Assembly (NCBI RefSeq): GCF_014268275.3
Contig: NZ_CP077084.1
Coordinates: 2,418,001 to 2,482,000 of the forward strand
Length of the DNA stretch: 64,000 nucleotides
Direction of reading: 5' to 3'
Source: Pseudomonas tritici
Lineage (GTDB): Bacteria; Pseudomonadota; Gammaproteobacteria; Pseudomonadales; Pseudomonadaceae
Shown here: piece after piece, positions 1 through 9,577 of the stretch
How the letters are laid out: each line of letters begins with the position of its first letter
How positions within the stretch are numbered: the first letter of the stretch is position 1
Program-made: the position numbers and the translations under genes
Notes under the pieces: generated by a model
The model's input: only the letters and a program-made list of their open reading frames with translations
The model's database searches: none
Told to the model about the DNA's origin: nothing

Positions 1-39
1 GACACCAGCGGCAGTCAATTCGAAGCGGTCATCCCATGA
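1..39 (+). CDS. C-terminal tail of an upstream gene, possibly a SoxYZ-like carrier (partial)
   Basis: An open frame runs from the window edge and ends in TGA at 37-39, giving the tail [12 protein letters not shown]. The stop overlaps the next gene's start as ATGA, so the two are probably translationally coupled. Quinoprotein-linked metallo-hydrolases are often encoded next to a SoxYZ-like carrier, and the tail fits the end of a SoxZ-like Ig fold, but twelve residues cannot prove identity. Confidence 0.45.
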   Translation, partial: DTSGSQFEAVIP

Positions 40-1001
40 CCCGGCGCTGGATTCTGCTCTGGCTGATCATGCTCAGCCAGCCGGTGCTGGCCGAGCTGGA
101 TTACGGCCTGAAACCCCGCCTGATCGCCGACGACACCTGGCTGCTGGAGGGCAGCACCGACAATTTCGGCAAGGACAATGGCGGCAACATCGTCAACGTC
201 GGGTTCATCGTCACCGAACCCGGTGTGGTGGTGATCGACACCGGGCCGTCCAAGCGCTACGGCGAAGCCTTGCGACAGGCCATCGCCAGCGTCACCGATA
301 AGCCGGTGATCCAGGTGTTGCTGACTCACCACCACCCCGACCATGCGCTCGGCAACCAAGCGTTCAAGGCGGTGCCCATCGGCGCCCTGGCCGGCACCGC
401 CGAGTTACTGCACGAGCAGGGCGACAGCATGGCCGAGAACCTGTACCGCAGGGTTGGCGACTGGATGCGCGGCACTGAAGTGGTGTTGCCGAGTGAAGTG
501 TTGCAAGCGGGTGTAAAAACCTTCGGCAGCCACGACCTGCAACTGCTGCACCTGCGCGGCCATACCGGTGCCGACCTGGCGATACACGACCGGAAGACCG
601 GCGTGCTGTTTGCCGGTGACCTGGTGTTCTACCAGCGCGCGCTCACCACGCCCAATTCACCGGGCCTTGCACTGTGGCTGGCGGATATCGCCACCCTGCA
701 AGGCTTGCCCTGGACCCTGATCGTGCCCGGCCACGGCCCTATTGCGGCGGATGCAAAACCCTTCGAACAGATGCGCGACTACCTCACCTGGCTCGACCAG
801 CTCCTGCGTGACGGCGCCGTCCAAGGTCGCGATATGCCTGAGCTGATCCGCAGCCCGATCCCCGAACGTTTCGCGGCGATCAACCTCAGCCGCTACGAAC
901 TGATCCGCAGCGTGACCCACCTGTACCCGCAGTACGAACGCGAGCAGATGCAACGCCTGCACCCCAGACAACACCCACAACAAACAGAGGCCTCACCATG
1001 A
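36..1001 (+). CDS. Periplasmic MBL-fold hydrolase, quinoprotein relay system type
   Basis: This is a 321-residue metallo-beta-lactamase-fold protein with a cleavable signal peptide (about residues 1-19, ending PVLA), so it acts in the periplasm. The zinc-binding motif THHHPDH lies at about 97-103, followed by GHTGAD at 175-180, FAGD near 192 and PGHGP at 231-235, so the metal site is complete. The family is found beside PQQ-dependent alcohol dehydrogenases and is annotated as quinoprotein relay system zinc metallohydrolase; its substrate is not known. It overlaps both neighbours by ATGA (36-39 and 998-1001), so the three genes form one tight unit. The aldehyde dehydrogenase, pqqA and ErcA-like genes downstream agree with a role in alcohol oxidation. 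Confidence 0.85.
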   Translation: MTRRWILLWLIMLSQPVLAELDYGLKPRLIADDTWLLEGSTDNFGKDNGGNIVNVGFIVTEPGVVVIDTGPSKRYGEALRQAIASVTDKPVIQVLLTHHHPDHALGNQAFKAVPIGALAGTAELLHEQGDSMAENLYRRVGDWMRGTEVVLPSEVLQAGVKTFGSHDLQLLHLRGHTGADLAIHDRKTGVLFAGDLVFYQRALTTPNSPGLALWLADIATLQGLPWTLIVPGHGPIAADAKPFEQMRDYLTWLDQLLRDGAVQGRDMPELIRSPIPERFAAINLSRYELIRSVTHLYPQYEREQMQRLHPRQHPQQTEASP

Positions 1002-2518
1002 TCTACGCACAACCTGGCACCCCCGGCGCCATCGTCAGCTTCAAGCCGCGCTACGGCAATTACATCGGCGGTGAGTTTGTCGCGCCGATCAATGGCGAGT
1101 ACTTCACCAATACCTCGCCGGTCACCGGCGAAGTCATCGCCGAGTTCCCGCGCTCCAGCGCCGCCGATATCGACAAGGCCCTCGACGCCGCCCACGCCGC
1201 CGCTGATGCCTGGGGCAAGACATCGGCCCAGGACCGCTCGCGGGTGTTGCTGAAAATCGCCGACCGCATCGAGCAGAACCTCGAAGTGCTGGCCGTGGCC
1301 GAGACCTGGGACAACGGCAAGGCCGTGCGCGAAACCCTCAACGCCGACGTGCCGCTGGCTGCTGACCATTTCCGCTACTTCGCCGGTTGCATCCGCGCCC
1401 AGGAAGGCGGCGCCGCCGAGATCAACGAACTGACCACCGCCTATCACTTCCACGAGCCATTGGGTGTGGTCGGGCAGATCATTCCGTGGAACTTCCCGCT
1501 GCTGATGGCTGCTTGGAAACTTGCGCCGGCGTTGGCCGCCGGTAACTGCATCGTGCTCAAGCCGGCTGAGCAGACGCCGCTGTCGATCATGGTATTTGCC
1601 GAGCTGATCAATGATCTGCTGCCGCCGGGCGTGCTCAACATCGTGCAAGGCTTTGGCCGCGAAGCGGGGGAGGCGTTGGCCACCAGCAAGCGCATCGCCA
1701 AGATCGCCTTCACCGGCTCCACCCCGGTGGGCGCGCACATCATGCACGCGGCGGCCGAGAACATTATTCCGTCCACCGTAGAGCTGGGCGGCAAGTCGCC
1801 GAATATCTTCTTTGAAGACATCATGCAGGCCGAGCCGCAATTTATCGAAAAAGCCGCCGAAGGCTTGGTGCTGGCGTTCTTCAACCAGGGCGAAGTGTGC
1901 ACCTGCCCATCGCGGGCGCTGGTGCAGGAGTCGATCTACGATGCGTTCATGGCCGAGGTGATGAAGAAGATCGTCAAGATCAAGCGCGGCAACCCGCTGG
2001 ACACCGAAACCATGGTCGGCGCCCAAGCGTCCGAGCAGCAATACGACAAGATCCTCTCTTACCTGAAGATCGCTCAGGAAGAGGGCGCGGTACTGCTGGC
2101 TGGCGGCGCGGCCGAGCGTCTGGAAGGCGACCTGTCCAGCGGCTATTACATCCAGCCGACCCTGCTCAAGGGGCACAACAAGATGCGCGTGTTCCAGGAG
2201 GAAATCTTCGGGCCGGTAGTGGGCGTGACCACCTTCAAGGACGAGGCCGAAGCGTTGGCGATAGCCAATGACAGCGAGTTCGGTCTTGGCGCCGGTTTGT
2301 GGACCCGCGACATCAACCGCGCGTACCGCATGGGCCGAGCGATCAAAGCCGGGCGTGTGTGGACCAACTGTTATCACCTGTACCCGGCGCACGCGGCGTT
2401 TGGTGGGTACAAGAAGTCGGGCGTGGGGCGTGAGAACCACAAGATGATGCTCGACCATTACCAACAGACCAAAAACCTGCTGGTGAGCTACGACATCAAT
2501 CCCCTCGGTTTCTTCTGA
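998..2518 (+). CDS. NAD-dependent aldehyde dehydrogenase, ExaC/AcoD type
   Basis: This 506-residue cytosolic aldehyde dehydrogenase has the general-base glutamate E262 in VELGGK, the catalytic cysteine C301 in FNQGEVC, and the IIPWNFPLL segment near 161. Length and motifs match the ExaC/AcoD subfamily, which oxidises acetaldehyde and other short aldehydes to acids. Its ATG overlaps the stop of the metallo-hydrolase (ATGA at 998-1001). In this context it would remove the aldehyde made by a PQQ alcohol dehydrogenase encoded upstream of the window. A REP pair follows directly, which probably marks the end of the transcript. The exact substrate is inferred, not shown. Confidence 0.9.
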   Translation: MIYAQPGTPGAIVSFKPRYGNYIGGEFVAPINGEYFTNTSPVTGEVIAEFPRSSAADIDKALDAAHAAADAWGKTSAQDRSRVLLKIADRIEQNLEVLAVAETWDNGKAVRETLNADVPLAADHFRYFAGCIRAQEGGAAEINELTTAYHFHEPLGVVGQIIPWNFPLLMAAWKLAPALAAGNCIVLKPAEQTPLSIMVFAELINDLLPPGVLNIVQGFGREAGEALATSKRIAKIAFTGSTPVGAHIMHAAAENIIPSTVELGGKSPNIFFEDIMQAEPQFIEKAAEGLVLAFFNQGEVCTCPSRALVQESIYDAFMAEVMKKIVKIKRGNPLDTETMVGAQASEQQYDKILSYLKIAQEEGAVLLAGGAAERLEGDLSSGYYIQPTLLKGHNKMRVFQEEIFGPVVGVTTFKDEAEALAIANDSEFGLGAGLWTRDINRAYRMGRAIKAGRVWTNCYHLYPAHAAFGGYKKSGVGRENHKMMLDHYQQTKNLLVSYDINPLGFF

Positions 2519-2535
2519 CAAAACGCGGTCAAAAC

Positions 2536-2624
2536 TGTGGGAGCGGGCTTGCTCGCGAATACGGTGGATCAGTCAACTTAGAGGTAGCTGACCCACCGCA
2601 TTCGCGAGCAAGCCCGCTCCCACA
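2536..2624. repeat. REP pair (TGTGGGAGCGGGCTTGCTCG type)
   Basis: Two inverted copies of TGTGGGAGCGGGCTTGCTCG face each other around a short spacer, ending in CCCACA. The element fills the gap between the aldehyde dehydrogenase stop and the leader of pqqA. This doublet layout is typical of REPINs in P. fluorescens. Confidence 0.9.
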
Positions 2625-2752
2625 TTTTGATTGATGTGCATCCGAGACTAATGCAGTGCGGCGGCTACTTCGAAAGTAGCATTCGCCACCGTTGATCTGC
2701 GTGCATTAATGAAATCACCGGAACCCTCCGGCACAACAAGAGGACTACCCCC

Positions 2753-2824
2753 ATGTGGACCAAACCCGCCTTTACCGACCTGCGTATCGGCTTCGAAGTG
2801 ACCATGTACTTCGCCAGCCGTTGA
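2753..2824 (+). CDS. pqqA: PQQ precursor peptide PqqA (orphan copy)
   Basis: The 23-codon frame reads [13 protein letters not shown] followed by [11 protein letters not shown]15 and Y19, which the radical SAM enzyme PqqE joins to start PQQ synthesis, sit at exactly the positions found in characterised PqqA peptides. A good ribosome binding site, AAGAGGA, lies at 2738-2744. No pqqB, C, D or E follows; a perfect 9-bp hairpin at 2832-2854 and then the Fe-alcohol dehydrogenase gene come next. The copy is therefore detached from the main pqq operon, which must lie elsewhere if PQQ is made. Its placement in an alcohol oxidation locus suggests it raises precursor supply when alcohols are used; that role is inference. 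Confidence 0.9.
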   Translation: MWTKPAFTDLRIGFEVTMYFASR

Positions 2825-2831
2825 CCTCCAC

Positions 2832-2854
2832 CCGGCCAGCCCAGCGCTGGCCGG
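2832..2854 (+). other. Stem-loop just after pqqA
   Basis: CCGGCCAGC and GCTGGCCGG form a perfect 9-bp stem with a 5-base loop, 7 bases after the pqqA stop. No T run follows, so it is not a classic terminator. It may stabilise the short pqqA message or limit read-through into the alcohol dehydrogenase gene, as hairpins after other pqqA genes are thought to do. Confidence 0.6.
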
Positions 2855-2952
2855 TGCTTGTCGCAGGCATGCCCCTTTGGTCTGATTGCAATCGCAGCCG
2901 GATGAGTTAGTGTGAAGCGCATTCTTCCAAAATAATAAAAACAGGCTTTCCA

Positions 2953-4116
2953 ATGAGCCCAAATCTGAGCCTTCTGCGTAAATTCGTCTCGCCTGAAATC
3001 ATCTTTGGTGCCGGCTGCCGGCACAACGTCGGCAACTATGCCAAGACCTTTGGCGCGCGCAAGGTGCTGGTGGTCAGCGACCCTGGGGTGATCGCCGCCG
3101 GTTGGGTGGCTGATGTGGAAGCCAGCCTGCAAGCCATTGGTGTCGACTACTGCCTGTACACCGCCGTGTCGCCCAACCCCCGCGTCGAAGAAGTGATGCT
3201 CGGTGCCGAGGTGTACCGCGAAAACCACTGCGATGTGATCGTGGCCATTGGCGGCGGTAGCCCGATGGATTGCGGCAAGGCCATCGGCATTGTGGTGGCC
3301 CACGGGCGCAGCATCCTTGAGTTCGAGGGCGTGGATACCATTCGTGTGCCCAGCCCGCCGCTGATCCTCATCCCAACCACCGCCGGCACCTCGGCGGATG
3401 TCTCGCAGTTCGTAATCATCTCCAACCAGCAAGAACGCATGAAGTTCTCGATCGTCAGCAAGGCGGTGGTGCCGGACGTGTCGCTGATCGACCCGGAAAC
3501 CACCGCCAGCATGGACCCGTTCCTGTCCGCCTGTACTGGTATTGACGCACTGGTGCATGCCATCGAAGCGTTCGTCTCCACCGGCCATGGTCCGCTGACC
3601 GACCCGCATGCGCTGGAGGCGATGCGCCTGATCAACGGTAATCTGGTGCAGATGATCGCCAACCCCGGCGATATTGCCCTGCGCGAGAAAATCATGCTCG
3701 GCAGCATGCAGGCCGGCCTGGCGTTTTCCAATGCGATCCTTGGCGCGGTGCATGCCATGTCCCACAGCCTTGGCGGCTTCCTCGACTTGCCCCATGGGTT
3801 GTGCAACGCAGTGCTGGTGGAGCATGTGGTGGCGTTCAACTACAACTCGGCGCCGGAGCGTTTCCAGGTGATTGCCGAGACGTTCGGCATCGACTGCCGC
3901 GGCCTCAATCATCGGCAGATCTGCGGACGGCTGGTGGAGCATCTGATCGCACTGAAGCACGCGATTGGCTTCCATGAAACCCTCGGCCTGCATGGCGTGC
4001 GCGTGGCGGACATTCCGTTCCTGTCCCAGCATGCGATGCATGACCCGTGCATCCTCACGAATCCGAGGGAGTCGAGCCAGCGCGACGTCGAGGTTGTCTA
4101 TGGCGAAGCGCTCTGA
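2953..4116 (+). CDS. ercA: Iron-containing alcohol dehydrogenase, ErcA-like
   Basis: This 387-residue family III (Fe-dependent) alcohol dehydrogenase has the nucleotide-binding GGGSPMD at 100-106. By comparison with FucO-type enzymes, the metal ligands are D198, H202, H267 and H281. In P. aeruginosa, ErcA and the adjacent kinase ErcS help switch on the PQQ-ethanol oxidation genes, so this protein may act in signalling as well as in catalysis. Its 3' end overlaps the next gene, a histidine kinase, by 17 bases, so the two are coupled. The ribosome binding site is weak. The ErcA assignment rests on family plus neighbourhood. Confidence 0.82.
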   Translation: MSPNLSLLRKFVSPEIIFGAGCRHNVGNYAKTFGARKVLVVSDPGVIAAGWVADVEASLQAIGVDYCLYTAVSPNPRVEEVMLGAEVYRENHCDVIVAIGGGSPMDCGKAIGIVVAHGRSILEFEGVDTIRVPSPPLILIPTTAGTSADVSQFVIISNQQERMKFSIVSKAVVPDVSLIDPETTASMDPFLSACTGIDALVHAIEAFVSTGHGPLTDPHALEAMRLINGNLVQMIANPGDIALREKIMLGSMQAGLAFSNAILGAVHAMSHSLGGFLDLPHGLCNAVLVEHVVAFNYNSAPERFQVIAETFGIDCRGLNHRQICGRLVEHLIALKHAIGFHETLGLHGVRVADIPFLSQHAMHDPCILTNPRESSQRDVEVVYGEAL

Positions 4117-5470
4117 GGACCAGCAACGCGCCCTCGCGGGGTTGCTGGGGCTGGGCAATCACTCCGCGCGCAAGAGCCATTACCCGGAACTCGCCGCGCG
4201 ACTGGACGAGCTGGAGGCCGAGCGCAACCGCTATATCCGCCTCAACGATGAGCTGGAACAGCGCGTCGCCGCGCGCACCGATGAACTGCTCGAAGCCAAC
4301 CTCAACCTGCAACAGCAGATCGCCCAGCGCGAACAGATCGAACAGGACCTGCGCGATGCCCGTGACGCCGCCCAGGCCGCCAACCGCAGCAAGGACAAAT
4401 ACCTCGCCGCCGCCAGCCATGACCTGCTGCAGCCGTTGAATGCCGCGCGATTGCTGATCGCCACCTTGCGCGAGCGACAGTTGCCCAGCGTTGAGCAGGT
4501 GCTGGTGGAGCGCACGCACCAGGCGCTGGAAGGTGCCGAGGATTTGCTCACCGATTTGCTGGATATTTCGCGGCTGGATCAGGCGGCGGTCAAACCGGAT
4601 GTGGCGCTGTATCGCCTCGACGAGCTGTTCGCGCCGCTGGTCTCGGAGTTTCAATCGGTGGCCCAGGCGGCCGGGTTGAACCTGCGGGTGCGCACCGGCT
4701 GTTATGCGATCAATACCGACCTGCGGCTGCTGACGCGGATTCTGCGTAATTTCCTCAGCAATGCCTGTCGTTATACCGACGAAGGTTGCATCCTGCTCGG
4801 TGCTCGACGCCGAGGGGATCGCCTGCGCCTGGAAGTGTGGGACACCGGTCGCGGGATTGCGGCCGACCGGCTGGAGGCGATCTTCCTCGAGTTCAACCAG
4901 CTCGACGTCGGCCGCGCCTCGGACCGCAAGGGGGTAGGGCTGGGGCTGGCGATTGTCGAGCGTATCGCCGAGATTCTGGGGTATCCGATTGCCGTGCGTT
5001 CCTGGCCGGGGCGGGGTTCGATGTTCAGCATCGAGGTGCCGTTGAGTGACGAAATGCCCCTGCCGATCAGCCAGTTGCCGGTGCAACCGACCACGGGCAA
5101 CCCGCTGCCGGGGCGGCGTTTGCTGGTGATCGACAACGAAGTGAGCATCCTCGAGAGCATGCGCGCGCTGCTCGGGCAGTGGGGCTGCGAAGTGGTCACC
5201 GCCACCGACCAGGCGGGTGCGTTGCTGGCCTTGCAGGGCAGGGCGCCGGAGCTGATCCTGGCGGACTATCACTTGGACCATGGGGTGGTGGGCTGTGCGG
5301 TGGTCAAGCACCTGCGCGAGCATTTCGAGCAGCACATTCCTGCGGTGATCATCACGGCTGACCGTACTGACCAATGCCGACGTGCCTTGCGTCGCCTCGA
5401 AGCACCGCTGTTGAACAAACCGGTTAAGCCCGGCAAATTGCGCGCGGTGTTGAGTCAGTTATTGGCCTAG
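4100..5470 (+). CDS. Hybrid sensor histidine kinase, ErcS-like
   Basis: I start this gene at ATG 4100, inside the end of the alcohol dehydrogenase gene, giving 456 residues. A coiled coil at about 30-100 leads into the H-box SHDLLQPL with H107. The ATPase domain has the N-box asparagine near 221, DTGRGI at 248-253 and GVGLGL at 278-283. A receiver domain fills 340-456 with phospho-acceptor D389 and conserved K440. There is no membrane segment, so the kinase is soluble and senses a cytoplasmic signal. Tight coupling to an ErcA-like dehydrogenase suggests it reads alcohol metabolism and passes phosphate to an unlinked response regulator. A longer frame starts upstream, but its extra N-terminus is only the out-of-frame dehydrogenase sequence. 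Confidence 0.85.
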   Translation: MAKRSEDQQRALAGLLGLGNHSARKSHYPELAARLDELEAERNRYIRLNDELEQRVAARTDELLEANLNLQQQIAQREQIEQDLRDARDAAQAANRSKDKYLAAASHDLLQPLNAARLLIATLRERQLPSVEQVLVERTHQALEGAEDLLTDLLDISRLDQAAVKPDVALYRLDELFAPLVSEFQSVAQAAGLNLRVRTGCYAINTDLRLLTRILRNFLSNACRYTDEGCILLGARRRGDRLRLEVWDTGRGIAADRLEAIFLEFNQLDVGRASDRKGVGLGLAIVERIAEILGYPIAVRSWPGRGSMFSIEVPLSDEMPLPISQLPVQPTTGNPLPGRRLLVIDNEVSILESMRALLGQWGCEVVTATDQAGALLALQGRAPELILADYHLDHGVVGCAVVKHLREHFEQHIPAVIITADRTDQCRRALRRLEAPLLNKPVKPGKLRAVLSQLLA

Positions 5471-5535
5471 GTCAACACGCCGCAGGTGGTTTTGCCCCAT
5501 GCTCAGGGCTCTGATCTAGAGCCTTGGAGCACCCG

Positions 5536-7008
5536 ATGAGCGCGGCATCCTTTAAATTACCCTTGGGCCTGGTTATCGCGGTGCTGGTAATGACCGGCGT
5601 GCTGCTGTTGCCGCTGCCCGCCGACTTGCCGGTGGCCGGGCACCGCATGCTGGCGATCCTCGCGTTTGCCGTGGTGGTGTGGATCACCGAAGCGGTGTCC
5701 TATGAAGCCAGCGCGATCATGATCACTTCGCTGATAGCGTTTTTGCTGGGTACCGCGCCGTCGCTGCAAGACCCGACGCATGTGATCGGCACCAGCCCGG
5801 CGATCAGCATGGCCCTTACCGGGTTCTCCAACCCGGCGTTGGCGCTGGTGGCCGGCGCGCTGTTTATCGCCGCCGCCATGACCCACACCGGCCTGGATCG
5901 GCGCATCGCCTTGGTGACGTTGAGTCGGGTCGGCACCAGCACCCGGCGCATCCTGCTGGGGGCGATTGCGGTGACTATCCTGCTCAGCCTGGTGGTGCCT
6001 AGCGCTACGGCGCGCAGTGCCTGCGTGGTGCCGATCATGATGGGTGTGATCGCGGCCTTTGGTGTCGACAAACGCTCGAATATCGCCGCCGGCATCATGA
6101 TCGTCGTCGCCCAGGGCACCAGCATCTGGAACGTCGGCATCCAGACCGCCGCCGCACAGAACCTGCTGACGGTTGGCTTCATGGACAAGATGCTGGGGCA
6201 GCGCGTGTCATGGATCGACTGGCTGATCGCCGGCGCGCCGTGGGCATTGATCATGTCGGCGGTGTTGCTGTTCCTGGTGCTCAAATTGCTGCCGCCGGAA
6301 ACCGACAGCATCCCCGGCGGTAAAGAGGCGGTGGCGCAGTCGCTGGTGGAGATAGGGCCCATGACCGGGCCGCAGAAGCGCCTGTTGAGCGTTTCGGTAT
6401 TGCTGCTGCTGGCCTGGGCCACGGAAGGGCGCCTGCACAGTTTCGACACCACCTCCACGACCTACGCCGGGCTGGTGTTTCTGCTATTGCCGGGTATCGG
6501 CGTGATGACCTGGAAGGATGTGCAGTCACGCATTCCGTGGGGCACGGTGATTGTGTTCGGGGTTGGCATCAGCCTCGGCACGGCGCTGCTGACCACCCAG
6601 GCCGGGCAATGGCTGGGTTCTGCTGTCGTGGCCCACACGGGGCTGGATCAAGTTGGGCCCTTGGGTGTGTTTGCGATTCTTGGCGCATTCCTGATCCTGA
6701 TTCACCTGGGATTCGCCAGCGCCACGGCGTTGACCTCGGCGTTGCTGCCGATTTTGATCGCGGTGCTGCAGACCTTGCCGGGGGATTTCAGCCGGTTGGG
6801 CATGACCATGCTGTTGGGGTTTGTGATGAGCTATGGGTTTATCCTGCCGATCAATGCGCCGCAGAACATGGTGTGCCTGGGGACGGGGACGTTTACGGCG
6901 CGGCAGTTTGCCAACGTGGGGATTCTGGTGACGCTGATTGGGTACCTGTTGATGTTGGTGTTTGCGGCGACTTATTGGAGTTGGTTGGGTTGGGTTGGGT
7001 TTGATTGA
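5536..7008 (+). CDS. SLC13/DASS family anion:cation symporter
   Basis: This inner-membrane protein of 490 residues has about 12 hydrophobic segments and belongs to the SLC13/divalent anion:Na+ symporter family, which carries dicarboxylates, tricarboxylates or sulfate. The start is ATG 5536, preceded by GGAG at 5526-5529; an in-frame TTG four codons earlier is less likely. The chain includes the family-like segments VVWITEAVSYEAS near the N-terminus and SYGFILPINAPQNMVCLGTG near the C-terminus. It stands alone between the kinase gene and the large repeat, so context does not name its substrate. Confidence 0.82.
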   Translation: MSAASFKLPLGLVIAVLVMTGVLLLPLPADLPVAGHRMLAILAFAVVVWITEAVSYEASAIMITSLIAFLLGTAPSLQDPTHVIGTSPAISMALTGFSNPALALVAGALFIAAAMTHTGLDRRIALVTLSRVGTSTRRILLGAIAVTILLSLVVPSATARSACVVPIMMGVIAAFGVDKRSNIAAGIMIVVAQGTSIWNVGIQTAAAQNLLTVGFMDKMLGQRVSWIDWLIAGAPWALIMSAVLLFLVLKLLPPETDSIPGGKEAVAQSLVEIGPMTGPQKRLLSVSVLLLLAWATEGRLHSFDTTSTTYAGLVFLLLPGIGVMTWKDVQSRIPWGTVIVFGVGISLGTALLTTQAGQWLGSAVVAHTGLDQVGPLGVFAILGAFLILIHLGFASATALTSALLPILIAVLQTLPGDFSRLGMTMLLGFVMSYGFILPINAPQNMVCLGTGTFTARQFANVGILVTLIGYLLMLVFAATYWSWLGWVGFD

Positions 7009-7011
7009 GTG

Positions 7012-7791
7012 CATATCCGTTATTTAGGTAAGGGCTGCTATTGGTTCCGCTCTTACAGCGGGTCACTTTTGGAAAGGAGCCCGGAATGCCGGCCCAGCCA
7101 AAAGTAACCAAAAGGGCTCTTGCCCCAACACTCGGCACCTCGCCTAGGCTCGGTGTGCCGTAACGAAGGCTTTGGAGCGTGGGCCGCCGCGATGGGCCAT
7201 CCTTGGCCCAGCGCTGCTAACCCGGCGTCCTGCCGGGTTACCCACGCTCCAAAGCCTGCGTTCGGCCAGCGTGTTTGACGGGGCGCCTCAGATCAAAAGC
7301 CAAATCAAAAGCGCGGCGGCCTTAGAGCCGACCGGTTTCAAACTGTCGATCTTGGTCAAAATGTGGGAGCTGGCTTGCCTGCGATGCAGACACCTCGGTG
7401 TATCAGGCATACCCAGTTGATGCCATCGCAGGCAAGCCAGCTCCCACAGAAAAGCAGAGCACACAAAATCGCTTTTGATCCACACCACTCAGGCCGGCTG
7501 TCAGGCCGCCGTGCTTTTGCTTTTGATCTGAGGCGCCCCGTCAAACACGCTGGCCGAACGCAGGCTTGAATCCGTGGGTAACCCGGCAGGACGCCGGGTT
7601 AGCCGCGCTGGGCCAAGGATGGCCCATCGCGGCGGCCCACGGATTCAAGCCGGAGTGAGGGCACACCGAGCCTAGGCGAGGTGCCGAGTGTTGGGGCAAG
7701 AGCCCTTTTGGTTACTTTTGGGGCTCTTTTCCAAAAGTGACCCGCCGTAAGGGCGGAACCAATAGCCGCCATGACCGCAAAAACGGATATG
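7012..7791. repeat. Giant nested inverted repeat (about 780 bp)
   Basis: The left arm (about 7012-7335) and right arm (about 7488-7791) are inverted copies of each other, from CATATCCG at the outer edge to GGCGCCTCAGATCAAAAGC near the inner edge, with scattered mismatches. Each arm also contains its own small palindrome, AACCCGGC...GCCGGGTT. A REP pair at 7362-7448 occupies the central loop. This explains almost the whole 920-bp gap between the DASS transporter and the efflux pump; no protein frame here looks real. Similar large repeats are known to be scattered in P. fluorescens genomes, but assignment to a named family needs a search. Confidence 0.88.
7362..7448. repeat. REP pair inside the giant palindrome
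   Basis: TGTGGGAGCTGGCTTGCC and its inverted partner GGCAAGCCAGCTCCCACA enclose a short spacer. The element sits at the centre of the 7012-7791 inverted repeat, so it forms the tip of the potential cruciform. It is the CTGGCTTGCC subtype, also found at 18204, 20284, 30023, 31067, 32296 and 38088. Confidence 0.9.
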
Positions 7792-7930
7792 TACCCAATC
7801 CCCCCAGGCCAGCCTAAAGGCCGCCACACCAATTCCACCCCCAACATGGCAAGATGAACTCCGCTCAGGTTTACTACTCCCTGAGTAACCGTTTTACCGA
7901 CTCCCCCCGTCGGGTCATCTAGGTCACCGA

Positions 7931-9577
7931 ATGAACACATACACTCCCCACACCTGGGAACCCCACGAGCGGCCAAGCCTCCCCGGTTCACCGTCAACCC
8001 CGCTGCACCCCACGCACAAGCGTTGGCTGTTCGCGATGGTCGGCGTGCTGGTGGCAATCACCGGGGGCCTGGGCAACGCGCTGGTGATCGCCAACCTGCA
8101 ATACCTGCAAGGCGCACTCGGTGCGACCACCGCCGAAATGGCCTGGCTGCCCGCCGCCTATGTCATGACCAACGTATGCATGAACCTGTTGCTGGTGAAG
8201 TTCCGCCAACAGTTCGGCCTGCGCGCATTCACCGAGGTGTTCCTGGTGCTCTATGCCCTAGTCACTTTCGGCCACTTGTTCGTCAACGACCTCAGCTCAG
8301 CCATCGCCGTGCGGGCGGCCCACGGTATGGTGGGCGCGGCGCTGAGTTCATTGGGTTTGTACTACATGATCCAGGCATTCCCGGCCAAGTGGCGTTTGAA
8401 GGCGCTGGTGCTCGGGCTGGGCACGGCGCAACTGGCGTTGCCATTGGCGCGGTTGTTCTCCGAAGATTTGCTGCAAATCGCCGAATGGCGCGGGTTGTAC
8501 CTGTTCGAGCTGGGCCTGGCGCTGATCTGCCTGGGCTGTGTGTTCCTGCTCAAGTTGCCGCCGGGCGATCGCTTCAAGACCTTCGAAAAACTCGACTTCC
8601 TCACCTTCGCCATCCTCGCGACCGGCGTCGCCTTGCTCTGCGCAGTGCTGTCCCTGGGCCGCATCGACTGGTGGCTGGAAGCCCCGTGGATCGGCGTGGC
8701 CTCGGCCTGCTCCCTGGTGTTGATCATGGCCGGCCTCGCCATCGAGCATAACCGCAGCAACCCGATGCTGATGACCCGCTGGCTCGGCAGCGGCACCATG
8801 ATTCGCCTGGCGCTGGCGGTGGTGCTGATTCGCATGGTGCTGTCCGAGCAGTCCACCGGCGCCGTGGGTTTCATGCAGATGCTGAACATGAGCTACCAGC
8901 AGATGCACACGCTGTACGTGGTGATGCTGGCCGGGGCAATTGCCGGGCTGGTGGTGAGTGCGTTGACGATCAACCCGGCGCACTTGCTGATGCCGCTGGT
9001 GATTTCCCTGGCGCTGATGGCCACGGGGTCGGTGATGGACAGCTTCTCCAGCAACCTGACCCGTCCGCAGAATCTGTACATCAGCCAGTTCCTGCTAGGC
9101 TTCGGCGGTACGTTCTTCCTCGGGCCGACCATGGTGCTGGGCACCAAGAACGTGTTGACCAACCCGCGCAACCTGGTGAGTTTTTCGGTGATGTTCGGTA
9201 TTTGCCAGAACCTCGGCGGCCTGATGGGTGCGGCGTTGCTTGGCACCTTCCAGATCGTGCGCGAGAAGTATCACTCCAGCATGATCGTCGAGCACCTGAC
9301 GCTGCTCGACCCGCGTGTGGCCGCGCGAGTGCAGAGCGGCGGTTCAGCCTACGGCGGTATTGTCGCCGACCCCGAGCTGCGTAATCTGATGGGCATTCGC
9401 AGCCTCGCCACGGCGGCCACCCGTGAAGCGAACGTGATGGCCTACAACGATGTCTTCATGCTGATCGCGATCATCGCGATACTGACCATGAGCTGGATCT
9501 TTATCCGCAGTCTGTGGCTGATGAGCACCACCAAGGCAGCAACCACTCCCGTTCAACCCAGCGGCGCACCTTCATGA
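7931..9577 (+). CDS. MFS drug efflux transporter, DHA2 (EmrB/FarB-like) family
   Basis: The 548-residue inner-membrane protein has about 14 hydrophobic segments, typical of DHA2 proton-coupled exporters. It starts at ATG 7931 with a long hydrophilic N-terminus of about 33 residues. Its stop overlaps the start of the HlyD-type adaptor (ATGA at 9574-9577), so pump and adaptor are translationally coupled, as in emrAB and farAB systems. Such pairs usually move hydrophobic toxins or antibiotics across the whole envelope with an outer-membrane channel, which is not encoded here. No adjacent regulator gene is present. Substrate unknown. Confidence 0.85.
   Translation: MNTYTPHTWEPHERPSLPGSPSTPLHPTHKRWLFAMVGVLVAITGGLGNALVIANLQYLQGALGATTAEMAWLPAAYVMTNVCMNLLLVKFRQQFGLRAFTEVFLVLYALVTFGHLFVNDLSSAIAVRAAHGMVGAALSSLGLYYMIQAFPAKWRLKALVLGLGTAQLALPLARLFSEDLLQIAEWRGLYLFELGLALICLGCVFLLKLPPGDRFKTFEKLDFLTFAILATGVALLCAVLSLGRIDWWLEAPWIGVASACSLVLIMAGLAIEHNRSNPMLMTRWLGSGTMIRLALAVVLIRMVLSEQSTGAVGFMQMLNMSYQQMHTLYVVMLAGAIAGLVVSALTINPAHLLMPLVISLALMATGSVMDSFSSNLTRPQNLYISQFLLGFGGTFFLGPTMVLGTKNVLTNPRNLVSFSVMFGICQNLGGLMGAALLGTFQIVREKYHSSMIVEHLTLLDPRVAARVQSGGSAYGGIVADPELRNLMGIRSLATAATREANVMAYNDVFMLIAIIAILTMSWIFIRSLWLMSTTKAATTPVQPSGAPS

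Noticed and set aside
893..2521. Minus-strand open frame of 542 codons opposite the aldehyde dehydrogenase
   Set aside because: The plus-strand frame has the full ALDH motif set; the minus frame is a GC-rich antisense shadow without family motifs.
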